Source: JBOGED01 sp050743625
GTDB lineage: Bacteria > Actinomycetota > Nitriliruptoria > Euzebyales > Egibacteraceae
Assembly: GCA_050743625.1 (NCBI GenBank)
Contig: JBOGED010000474.1
Span: 1 to 22,618 of the forward strand
DNA: 22,618 bases
Direction of reading: 5' to 3'
Shown here piece by piece: positions 7,088 through 13,430 of this stretch. The notes beneath the pieces were generated by a model. The model saw only the letters and a program-made list of their open reading frames with translations, was not told where the DNA came from and did no database searches. Numbering within the stretch: position 1 is the stretch's first letter; each line of letters starts with the position of its first letter. The position numbers and the translations under genes are program-made.

Positions 7088-7284
7088 GATGCGGCGGGGT
7101 CCTCGCCGCGAGCGACGCCGCCATGCGGCTGCCGGTGCCGGACCCGCTCGAAAGGCGTGCCGCAGGCGTCGCAGGACCACCGCGCGGTCATCAGCAGCGA
7201 CCCGTATGGCGCGATCTGCGTCACATCGTCCGCGCCACACCATGGGCAGGTCACCCGGTCCTCCTCTCCAGGTGGCGTGGTCAT
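7084..7284 (-). CDS. Stand-alone PaaD-type zinc beta-ribbon protein
   Basis: This 66-residue protein starts at ATG 7284, preceded by GGAAGGA. Two CxxC pairs (C13/C16 in CPWCGADD and C38/C41 in SCDACGTPFERV) flank a spacer containing APYGSLLMTARW. This is the layout of the C-terminal ribbon of PaaD (CPRC...S.FGSTACKALYRC..C.EPF in E. coli, from memory), with the same G-S and aromatic-C spacing and the terminal G/E-P-F. The window's paaD (1194-1499) lacks exactly this domain. The gene is the first of the minus-strand nitrile operon and is coupled to the enoyl-CoA hydratase by ATGA. It may supply the missing half of PaaD in trans. An alternative is a ribbon recruited as an electron-transfer or maturation factor for another enzyme. 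Confidence 0.8.
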   Translation of the reverse strand: MTTPPGEEDRVTCPWCGADDVTQIAPYGSLLMTARWSCDACGTPFERVRHRQPHGGVARGEDPAAS

Positions 7285-7377
7285 GCCGTCCTTCCTGGAT
7301 CGTCGCGTCGGTAGGCGACTAGTGGCATGCCACCAATTTAGGATCTGGCTAGGCGCTGCTTGGCGGTCAGGCCTATG

Positions 7378-7397
7378 TTTGCGCGTGTACGCGCAAA
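7378..7397. promoter_or_regulatory. Inverted-repeat operator candidate, copy 1
   Basis: TTTGCGCG-TGTA-CGCGCAAA is a perfect 8+8 palindrome with a 4-bp spacer. The same 7-bp half-sites recur at 7451-7468 with centres 72 bp apart, close to seven helical turns, as expected for two dimers of one regulator bound on the same DNA face. Confidence 0.65.
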
Positions 7398-7450
7398 AGT
7401 CGCAGGCAAACGGCTAGTGGGGACACCCACGGCCCGTGTCAGTGGCAGCC

Positions 7451-7468
7451 TTGCGCGCTGGCGCGCAA
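7451..7468. promoter_or_regulatory. Inverted-repeat operator candidate, copy 2
   Basis: TTGCGCG-CTGG-CGCGCAA has the same half-sites and spacing as 7378-7397. It lies about 110 bp upstream of the aldehyde dehydrogenase start. No cognate regulator gene is in the immediate neighbourhood. Confidence 0.65.
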
Positions 7469-7575
7469 AAGCTGGCAAGCGCACGGAGACCCGGATCGAC
7501 AGACCGGCGATCAGCGATCAAAATTTAGGATAAGCGGCGCTTGAACCTGCTCCGCGAGCCGCGAGAGGGAACGAC

Positions 7576-9006
7576 GTGCAGCAACCCTTCATCGGGGGAC
7601 GTGATGTCCGAGTCGGGAGTGGCGAGATCGAGGTCCGGGACCCGGCGACCGGACGGGTCGTGGGATCCACCCCCGAGAGCGGCTGGGAGGGGGTCGACGC
7701 CGCGGTCACCGCTGCCGGAGCGGCGCTCGCCGGATGGAGGGCGACGCCGGCCAGCGCGCGCGGGAGGGTAGTCGGCGCGGTCGCGAACGCGGTCGAGGCG
7801 CACGTGGACGAGCTGGCGCCCCTGCTGACCGCCGAGCAGGGCAAGCCGTTACGCGAGGCGCGGCTCGAGCTGCACCGGTGTGCCGAGACGCTGCGGCACT
7901 ATGCGGGCCTGGCGTTGAATATCCGTGGCCAGACGGTCACCGACCTCGACCCTGGCGTTCGGGGTCTCGTGCTCGCGCGTCCCCTCGGGGTCGTCGGGGC
8001 GATCGTTCCGTGGAACTTTCCCACCACACTGCTGGCCAACAAGCTGGGTCCGGCGTTGGTGACCGGCAACACCGTGGTCGCCAAGCCGGACGAGACCACG
8101 CCGCTGGTGACCCTACGGCTCGCCGCCATCGCCCACGAGGCCGGCCTCCCGGAAGGCGTGGTGAACGTCGTGACCGGTACCGGTGCGGTCACGGGTGCCG
8201 CGCTGGTTGGCCACCCCGGCGTGCGCAAGGTGACGTTTACTGGCTCTACGCAGGTGGGAAAGCAGATCATGGCGACCGCGGCGGCCGACCTGAAGCGGCT
8301 GACTCTGGAGCTCGGGGGCTCCGACCCACTGATCATCCTGGAGGACGCGGACGTGGACGCGGCGATCAGCGCGGCGTCGATGGGCCGGTTCTTCAACTGC
8401 GGGCAGGCATGCCTCGCGATCAAGCGGGTCTACGCGCAGGAGCCCGTCGCGGACCGGGTCGCGGAGGCGCTGGCCAAGAAGGCCGCCAGGCTGCGGCTGG
8501 GCCGCGGGACCGACCAGGGTGTGCAGATCGGGCCGATGCACTTGAAGGAGGGGCGTGATCTGATCGCCGCGCAGCTCGCGGACGCGGTCGCCTCTGGAGG
8601 GGACGTGCTCACGGGTGGCGGGATACCGCACGGCGAGGGCTTCGACGAGGGTTGGTTCCATGAGCCCACCGTGGTGTACGAGCCGGGCCACGACTCACGC
8701 GTGGCGACCGAGGAGACCTTCGGACCGGTCCTGCCGGTCTGGAGCGTCGCCGATCTGGACGAGGCGATCTCCCGCGCCAACGCCTCGCCGTTCGGCCTAG
8801 GCTCGTCGGTGTGGACGCGCGACCTCGCTGCGGCGATGGCCGCCGCCGAGCGGATCGAGGCCGGCTACACGTGGATCAATGCCGCCACCAAGGTCTACGA
8901 CGAGCTGCCGTTCGGTGGGGTCAAGCAGAGCGGTTACGGCAAAGAGCACGGCATCGAGGCGCTGCGGTACTACACCGAAGAGAAGTCGGTCGTCATCGCG
9001 ACGTGA
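7576..9006 (+). CDS. NAD(P)-dependent aldehyde dehydrogenase
   Basis: This encodes 476 residues from a GTG at 7576 with GAGAGGG upstream. ALDH landmarks are all present: N147 in VPWNFPT, K170 in VVAKPDE (cofactor), FTGSTQVGK (Rossmann region), the general base E245 in LTLELGGSDP, the catalytic nucleophile C279 in FFNCGQACLA, and ETFGPVLPV near residues 379-387. It oxidises an aldehyde to the acid (or semialdehyde to a dicarboxylate); the closest general type is the succinate-semialdehyde/medium-chain ALDH group, but the substrate cannot be set from sequence. It is divergent from the nitrile operon and shares its control region, so co-regulation with nitrile or aromatic catabolism is plausible. 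It is intact, unlike the genes that follow. Confidence 0.95.
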   Translation: MQQPFIGGRDVRVGSGEIEVRDPATGRVVGSTPESGWEGVDAAVTAAGAALAGWRATPASARGRVVGAVANAVEAHVDELAPLLTAEQGKPLREARLELHRCAETLRHYAGLALNIRGQTVTDLDPGVRGLVLARPLGVVGAIVPWNFPTTLLANKLGPALVTGNTVVAKPDETTPLVTLRLAAIAHEAGLPEGVVNVVTGTGAVTGAALVGHPGVRKVTFTGSTQVGKQIMATAAADLKRLTLELGGSDPLIILEDADVDAAISAASMGRFFNCGQACLAIKRVYAQEPVADRVAEALAKKAARLRLGRGTDQGVQIGPMHLKEGRDLIAAQLADAVASGGDVLTGGGIPHGEGFDEGWFHEPTVVYEPGHDSRVATEETFGPVLPVWSVADLDEAISRANASPFGLGSSVWTRDLAAAMAAAERIEAGYTWINAATKVYDELPFGGVKQSGYGKEHGIEALRYYTEEKSVVIAT

Positions 9007-9060
9007 GTGGCCGGGTGGAAATAACGTTTCTGGCCCAGTGAGCTGCTCGCCTCGAGCGGC

Positions 9061-9083
9061 GGCCTAATCCTGCACTGTGCAGG
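9061..9083 (-). repeat. Dispersed palindromic repeat, half copy
   Basis: CCTGCACTGTGCAGG (9069-9083) is a palindrome around one base. Read on the minus strand it continues as GATTAGGCC, matching the arrangement at 18418-18440 (TGTGCAGAGTTAGGCC). It sits at the 3' limit of the decayed DpdA-like gene. Confidence 0.65.
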
Positions 9084-9084
9084 A

Positions 9085-9372
9085 GGGCAGCCACGGCGTA
9101 GCTGCACGCCAGCGAGTCAGCCCAGGCCAGCAAGTCGAGGTAGCGGGCCAGTCCCTTGTCTTGACCCCGAACCCGCGCAACCGCAGCCCAAGCGCCGCGA
9201 GGGACGTCAGGAGGCCCGTGATCTCGGCGCTCGCCTGGCGGCGGCACACGCTCCCGACGCCTACCAGCGGCTCGGTGGTTAGGGCGACGCCGGCACGCTC
9301 GTACAGGTCGGCGCAGCACATGTAGCCGACGAGCGCTCAACCTTGGAGCACGGGCACCCACGGCAGCTCGGC
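9085..9372 (-). pseudogene. Remnant of a DpdA/DUF7221-like (queuine-transglycosylase-like) gene
   Basis: Reading the minus strand gives ELPWVPVLQG, then an in-frame TGA (9337-9339) where family members have Trp, then YERAGVALTTEPLVGVGSVC followed by RRQ and LGLRLRGFGVKT. A one-base deletion near 9158 shifts the frame to continue as GLARYLDLLAWADSLACSY. The phrase order PVLQGW - EPLVGLGSVCRRQ - LHGFGVKT - ADSMAWSY is that of actinobacterial proteins annotated as DpdA-like or queuine tRNA-ribosyltransferase-like (recalled, not searched). The N-terminal half and the final Cys-rich part are not found. A nonsense codon plus a frameshift plus truncation make this a clear relic. In intact systems such proteins belong to the TGT superfamily, some of which insert deazapurines into DNA. 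Confidence 0.75.
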
Positions 9373-9395
9373 CGCTAACGAAGGTCGAGGGGCGG

Positions 9396-9510
9396 CTCCC
9401 GACAGCTCCCCTTGTCGGGAGGTCGTGATGGCTGTGGTGGGGCGTCGAGGCGCCGGTGGGGCGGCCGGGACCTCGACGCCCGGAAGGGCAACCCCGCCTT
9501 CAGTTGCCCT
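9396..9510. other. Three consecutive hairpins in noncoding DNA
   Basis: Three perfect-stem inverted repeats follow each other: CTCCCGACA/TGTCGGGAG (9396-9421, 8-nt loop), GGGCGTCGAGG/CCTCGACGCCC (9440-9481, 20-nt loop), and AGGGCAAC/GTTGCCCT (9485-9510, 10-nt loop). None is followed by a T-run. Clustered stems of this sort occur at origins, transfer origins and integration sites, but no replication or integration gene is visible here. Confidence 0.5.
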
Positions 9511-9817
9511 CCGGCCGGTCCCCTTGGGAAGGAGAAGGGGAGTCCAAGCCGGCCTGGGAGACCTCGTCGGGGTCATTGAGGACGTCGACCGCGTCGGCGA
9601 GGAGCATCACCGCCGACCCCAGCCGTGCTTGCTGGCAGATCGTGAGCGCTTGAGCGACGAGTGAGGCCGCGACTTTGGCGGCGCGGCGGTCTTTGCACGG
9701 CTGCGCCCGCTCGTCGGGGCCTGTCGATCGGACACCGAGGATGCGGGGAAACCGCCAGGCGGGCAGCCGCCGCTGGCATCGGGTGCAGGCGATCGCGAGG
9801 GAAGTGACCGCGATCAT
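9500..9817 (-). CDS. Hypothetical protein with incomplete zinc-finger motif
   Basis: This is a 105-residue frame from ATG 9817. Its N-terminal part, ACTRCQRRLPAWRFPR followed about 20 residues later by QPCKDRRAAK, resembles the CxxC...P...F....CKxC knuckle common in actinobacterial and phage small proteins, except that the last Cys is Arg. The middle, ASLVAQALTICQQARLGSAV and then MLLADAVDVL, looks helical. It lies between two decayed genes, so the lost Cys may itself be decay. No function can be assigned, and it could be a non-functional relic or a chance frame. Confidence 0.4.
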   Translation of the reverse strand: MIAVTSLAIACTRCQRRLPAWRFPRILGVRSTGPDERAQPCKDRRAAKVAASLVAQALTICQQARLGSAVMLLADAVDVLNDPDEVSQAGLDSPSPSQGDRPEGN

Positions 9818-9903
9818 TGAGGTTCCCGCCGCCCGTTAATACACGCGAAGATAACCCGACGCCGCGCCGACTCTTCTGCTGCGCGTGCTCTGGCACGACG
9901 GTG

Positions 9904-11085
9904 CTAGTCGGCGACTCCTAGGCGTCCCGCGAGCGCGCGCAACGCTGGGTGCGGGACTTGCGCTCACGGCGCAGGCACACCCGCACTATCTTGCGCGCGA
10001 GCGCCTGATGACGGACGACCTCGGTGACGCTCAGCCTCGACCAACCAGCCGACGGCGGCGGCGTCATCGCGGCGTAAGGAGTGCGCGTGCGCCGCCCACA
10101 GAGCGAACCGGGCACGCCGCTCGCCCGTGGGCAACTGGTCAACCTCGACATGGTCGGCAAGCCTCAACGCCTCGACCGGGTCCCCCATCTCCAGCGTCAC
10201 CTTCACCTCGTGCGCGCCGACCCAAGCCGGCCCGAACGCCTCCCCGTAATCGTTGCGCCCGGGACCGACTCGGTCCGCGGGAGGGCGCACCCGGCGCAGC
10301 ACACGACGTGCGCCACCAGGGTCCTCCCGCAGCGAGAGGATGACCGCCTCCGTCAACTGCAGGCTCCCCCACACCGACCACACCGGGTTCGCGGTGGTGT
10401 CCGTGGGCGCCAGGCGGTCAGCCGCGTCGGAGCACACCACACCCGCCTCCTCTAGCCACCCCTCACGCATCAGTGCGTGAGCCACCTGCCGCTGAGCGGC
10501 GCCTACCAGCGTCTCATCGCCGGACCGCTCGGCCGCTTCGGTTGCGCGGTCCGCGGCGACCCACGAAAGCCGCGTGTCGCCGAGGGCACGCCCCAAACCG
10601 GCCGCCTCGCGATAGGCGCCGGAAAGGCACCACCATGCGCCAGGCACGTCGGCCTCGATCGCGGCTCGGCAGGCGGCTATCAGGTCGGGAACGGTGTCCG
10701 ACAGCGCCTCCAAGGATCCGCCGTGAGCGAGCCGCTGGACATGCTCGAGGTCGGCGTGTAATTCGGCCGCGTTTGGCGCGTCGCTGGCCGCCCGCTCGAG
10801 CCGGAGCACCGCGCGGCGGACCCTGACGAGCCCTGGGGGAGGATCGAGCGGCGCCCCGCCCTCCAGGTCGAGCTCGACTCCCCCTAGCAGGTCCCCAAGC
10901 GAGACCCTCAGCACGTCTGCGATCGCGGACAGGACAGGCACCCGGTCGAGGGTACGTTGGCCTTGCTCGACCTTGGAGAGGTAGGAGACGCTGACGCCGG
11001 CCAGGCCGGCCAGCGTTGCTTGCGACAGCCCACGTCGTCTCCGCCAGTAGGCGATCCGCTGCCCAACCGGCGTATCCTCGTCCAC
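9904..11085 (-). pseudogene. XRE-family HTH regulator with TPR-like domain, C-terminus frameshifted
   Basis: The start is a GTG at 11085 with GAGGGGG upstream; a TTG at 11103 is a weaker alternative. Residues near 8-60 form a cro/CI-type HTH (GQRIAYWRRRRGLSQATLAG and then VSVSYLSKVEQGQRTL), followed by a long helical TPR-like region (GAWWCLSGAYREAAGLGRAL, AAQRQVAHALMREGWLEEAG) as in many Streptomyces XRE regulators. The initial frame ends at 9964, but family-like C-terminal sequence continues in another frame from about 10048 (SVTEVVRHQALARKIVRVCL) and then, after a second slip near 9938, as PALRALAGRLGVAD with a stop at 9904-9906. Two frameshifts in about 110 bp suggest decay, or a natural shortened product of about 373 residues. 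Target unknown. Confidence 0.75.
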
Positions 11086-11116
11086 GTCCGCAGTCCCCCT
11101 CAACGGTTGCGGTCAC

Positions 11117-11148
11117 GGTCCCGTGAGGCGGAGCGGCCTCACGGGACC
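11117..11148. terminator. Strong 13-bp stem hairpin between BldC-like remnant and XRE gene
   Basis: GGTCCCGTGAGGC (11117-11129) pairs perfectly with GCCTCACGGGACC (11136-11148) around a 6-nt loop. It lies downstream of the BldC-like remnant and just upstream of the XRE start. On the plus strand it is followed by TTCTATG, not a full T-tract, so it may be a terminator or an RNA-level control element. Confidence 0.5.
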
Positions 11149-11168
11149 TTCTATGTGTGCGTGTCAGG

Positions 11169-11391
11169 TTACCTGTTCGCGTGCTCCCGGGCCTCGGTGA
11201 GCAGCTCGCGGACCTCATCAGCGCGGTAACGGCAGTGCCCACCCAAACGTCCGGATCGACCCCAGCAGGCCGGTCTTGGCCCACCGGGTGACCGTCTGGA
11301 CGCCGACGCCGAACAGCTCCGCGACCTGGCCTGCCCTGAGGAGATCGGGGAGCAAGTCGAGGTCGTCTCAGTCGATCGGGGTGTGTGGCAT
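11169..11391 (-). pseudogene. BldC-like MerR-type HTH gene, disrupted
   Basis: From ATG 11391 the frame reads MPHTPID and then an in-frame TGA. After it come LLPDLLRAGQVAELFGVGVQ and TVTRWAKTGLLGSIRT, which match the BldC pattern (LLTPAEVATMFRVDPKTVTRWAKAG...SIRTLGGHRRYRE). Around TTTGGGTGGGC (near 11250) a frameshift is needed to continue as GHCRYRADEVRELLTEAREH to the TAA at 11169. BldC-type proteins are small DNA-binding regulators of development in actinomycetes, and similar small HTH proteins act as excisionase-like factors. With a nonsense codon and a frameshift it is not expected to make the full protein, although a start downstream of the TGA could still give the HTH alone. Confidence 0.75.
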
Positions 11392-11528
11392 CTTCGCTCC
11401 TTCCCACCCCAAGTCGGGCGTTTACGGGGAGGGTAGTCGGCGCCGTTGGGACTGACGAAAGACTGACCGGGCGCAGGCTGGGGCGGCTGGCAGCGTGAGC
11501 GCACCGCTACCGGATTGGCGGAAGCAGC

Positions 11529-11726
11529 GTGCCCGCAGCGACAGTCGGGCCGAAGTGCATCTTCGGCACGGACTTCCCGGCAATCCCCGGGCTGCGCCGC
11601 AACGCCGAGGCCGTCATCGGGCTCGGCCTCAAGCTGGACGTGCTGGAGCAGGTCCTGTGGCGCAACGCCGTCCACGTCTACGGGCTCGACCGAGGCCCCG
11701 CCTTGGCCTCGCGCGTCACTCCGTGA
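11529..11726 (+). pseudogene. 3' fragment of an amidohydrolase-2 family gene
   Basis: The plus strand encodes KCIFGTDFPAIPGLRRNAEA followed by a V-L-E-Q-V-L-W-R-N-A...V-Y-G-L segment and a TGA at 11724-11726. This is the characteristic C-terminal end of amidohydrolase-2 (PF04909) enzymes: the F-G-T-D-F-P metal-site Asp strand, then the final helix ending in the WRNA..YGL motif. Nothing upstream encodes the catalytic HxH N-terminal part, and an in-frame stop lies about 35 bp before the GTG at 11529. The intact gene would be about 300 codons. It overlaps the convergent membrane-protein gene by 11 bp. It is probably what remains of a gene deleted from its 5' side. Confidence 0.7.
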
Positions 11727-12750
11727 GCGGATCGAGGTCATCGGACCGCCTGCTCGCCATAAGGGTCGCCAACGCCACGCCGGCACCGGTGGCCACGGCG
11801 ATCACACCGGTCCACAGCGCCACCGGCCAGTCCATGGCCCCGAGTACCCACAGCAGCAGGATGTAGGTGCTCCAGAGCACGAGCGTGGGGAGCCCCGCGA
11901 CGGCATAGGTCGCGGGGCTGCGACGGCTCGGGTGCCGCGCCAGCCGGACCACCATGTCGGCGGCCAGCCCCGCCGCGAGCACGGGCAGGACCGCGGGCCA
12001 GAACGCGAAGCCTCCCACGGCGGCGAAGGCGAGCGCGTGCAGACCGAACAGCGTCGTCGCACTCCCGAACGGAAGCCGCCAGCCACGCAGCATCAGCAGC
12101 AGGGGGCCGACGAGCAGCAAGGTGGTCGTGACCATGCCGGGGATGGCGGACGCCGCGTCGGTGGCCGGGATCAGCAGGGGCGAGAGGTACAGGATCGGCA
12201 GGGCGACGTACCAGGTCGCCAGCCCCACGGACAGCACCGCCGGGAACGACGCGGCAAAGGTCGGCGCCTCCCCCAGCGTCGAGTCCGCCATCGCCGCCCG
12301 CAGCGGCGTGCTGACGAGCAACATCTCGCCGACCACGAGCAGCATGTGCGGCGGGCTGACCAGCGCCTCGAGGCCGACCTCGATCCCGAACGCCGTGTGC
12401 CAGGCAAGGTCCGCGAGCCCCGCGGCGGCCATCACCGCGGCGCCGGCCAGTCCCAGCCCGTAGCCGGCCGGGATCGAGGCGAGCCGGGACGCGCCACGCT
12501 CTTGACGCCGCATGACGAGCAGCCCGATCCAGGCAGCCGTGAGCAGGAGGCCTGAGTACTCCAACCCGTGCCACGGCGTGAAGAAGGTCTCGAGATCGTC
12601 ACCAAACCGCCCGTGCGCCCATACGTCGAGTGTCGTCCCCGCCCCGATCACGCTGGCCAGCAACGCCGTGACCAGGTTCTCTCGCCGGGTCACCCGCGGG
12701 CGTCTTGTCCCCTCGTCGACGGGCCTGGCCCGTGTCATGAGATCGTCCAT
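11716..12750 (-). CDS. Polytopic membrane protein with conserved His motifs, function unknown
   Basis: This encodes 344 residues from ATG 12750. About eight to nine hydrophobic segments are visible (for example LVTALLASVIGAG near 26, YSGLLLTAAWIGLLVM near 64, GMVTTTLLLVGPLLLML, LVLWSTYILLLWVLGAM, GVIAVATGAGVALATL). Loop motifs DVWAHGRFGDDLETFFTPWH, LAWHTAFGIEVG and ALVSPPHML place several His, Asp and Glu residues at membrane edges, suggestive of metal or heme binding, though that is inference. I do not recognise a named family. It is divergently transcribed from a TetR regulator, with two palindromic sites between them, so it is likely the regulator's target. The 3' end overlaps a convergent gene fragment. 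Confidence 0.85.
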   Translation of the reverse strand: MDDLMTRARPVDEGTRRPRVTRRENLVTALLASVIGAGTTLDVWAHGRFGDDLETFFTPWHGLEYSGLLLTAAWIGLLVMRRQERGASRLASIPAGYGLGLAGAAVMAAAGLADLAWHTAFGIEVGLEALVSPPHMLLVVGEMLLVSTPLRAAMADSTLGEAPTFAASFPAVLSVGLATWYVALPILYLSPLLIPATDAASAIPGMVTTTLLLVGPLLLMLRGWRLPFGSATTLFGLHALAFAAVGGFAFWPAVLPVLAAGLAADMVVRLARHPSRRSPATYAVAGLPTLVLWSTYILLLWVLGAMDWPVALWTGVIAVATGAGVALATLMASRRSDDLDPLTE

Positions 12751-12763
12751 CTCACGTCCCCCT

Positions 12764-12777
12764 CATACAGTCGTATG
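12764..12777. promoter_or_regulatory. TetR operator candidate, site 1
   Basis: CATAC-AGTC-GTATG is a perfect 5+5 inverted repeat. It lies 14 bp from the membrane-protein start codon (12750), within the divergent promoter region, and is repeated 15 bp further on. Confidence 0.65.
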
Positions 12778-12778
12778 C

Positions 12779-12792
12779 CATACATTCGTATA
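12779..12792. promoter_or_regulatory. TetR operator candidate, site 2, overlapping the regulator's -10
   Basis: CATAC-ATTC-GTATA repeats site 1 with one half-site mismatch. It overlaps the probable -10 TAAGAT (12791-12796) of the tetR-like gene, which lies 7 bp before the ATG at 12804, so the messenger would be leaderless or nearly so and the gene autorepressed. Confidence 0.6.
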
Positions 12793-12803
12793 AGATAGTG
12801 GCC

Positions 12804-13430
12804 ATGGCCAGAGCCGTCAACCGTGAGATCCGCCGGCGCGAGCTCGCCGAGGCACTCCTGAGGATCACCGCCGACCGAGGCCTCGACCAGGTCAGCATCC
12901 GCGAGGTGGCCGCCGAGGCCGGCGTGGCGATCGGGACCGTGCAGCACTACTTCCCCACCAAGGACGAGCTCCTGCGGTTCGCGTTCGAGTACACCGCGGA
13001 GCAAGTCCGTGAGCGTGTGGACCGGCTCGACCACCGCGGGACCGTCGGCCAGGTCCTCCGGCGCTTCCTCGCACAGCTGTTGCCCCTCGATCAGCAACGC
13101 GATGTCGAGGCGCGCATCTACCTGGCCTTCGCGGCCCGCGCGGCCGTCGTCCCCTATCTCGCCGAGGTCCAACGCAACACGTATGCCGGGGTCCGCACCG
13201 CGCTCAAGGAGGCGATCGCCTACGCGATCACGATCGGTGAGACCCCCACCTCGGTCGATCCCGAGGTTGAAGCGGAGGTGCTGATCGCCGTCGTGGACGG
13301 ACTACTGCTCCACGTCCTGACCGAACCCGGCGGGCTGTCACCCCAAGCCGCCGAGGCGGCGCTGGACGCCTACATGGGACGCATCTTCGACCTCGGCCCG
13401 TCAGAGCCCAGCCGGCACGCGGAGCCGTAG
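12804..13430 (+). CDS. TetR-family transcriptional regulator
   Basis: This encodes 208 residues from ATG 12804; a GTG two codons earlier (12798) is also possible. There is no Shine-Dalgarno, and a TAAGAT -10 lies just upstream, arguing for a leaderless transcript. The N-terminal HTH is typical of TetR: ADRGLDQVSIREVAAEAGVA followed by IGTVQHYFPTKDELLRFAF. The C-terminal ligand domain (helical, with AFAARAAVVPYLAEVQRN and VLIAVVDGLLLHVLTEPGG) resembles the BetI/TetR_C_6-like group. It probably represses itself and the divergent membrane-protein gene through the paired CATAC-N4-GTATG sites. Its inducer is unknown. The 3' end overlaps the convergent EamA gene by 30 bp. Confidence 0.93.
   Translation: MARAVNREIRRRELAEALLRITADRGLDQVSIREVAAEAGVAIGTVQHYFPTKDELLRFAFEYTAEQVRERVDRLDHRGTVGQVLRRFLAQLLPLDQQRDVEARIYLAFAARAAVVPYLAEVQRNTYAGVRTALKEAIAYAITIGETPTSVDPEVEAEVLIAVVDGLLLHVLTEPGGLSPQAAEAALDAYMGRIFDLGPSEPSRHAEP

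Larger units (their letters stand above)
7285..7575. promoter_or_regulatory. Divergent control region between the nitrile operon and aldehyde dehydrogenase gene
   Basis: This 291-bp region must carry promoters for both directions. It contains a perfect 12-bp palindrome GTGGCATGCCAC (7322-7333), a direct repeat AATTTAGGAT (7335-7344 and 7522-7531; the embedded TAGGAT at 7526-7531 could be the -10 of the dehydrogenase gene), and the two TTGCGCG-N4-CGCGCAA sites listed separately. No gene is seen. Confidence 0.7.

Noticed and set aside
7088..7243. N-terminal extension of the enoyl-CoA hydratase to 7243.
   Set aside because: It would lie entirely within the zinc-ribbon gene in another frame; the ATG at 7087 with an ATGA overlap starts the family domain directly.
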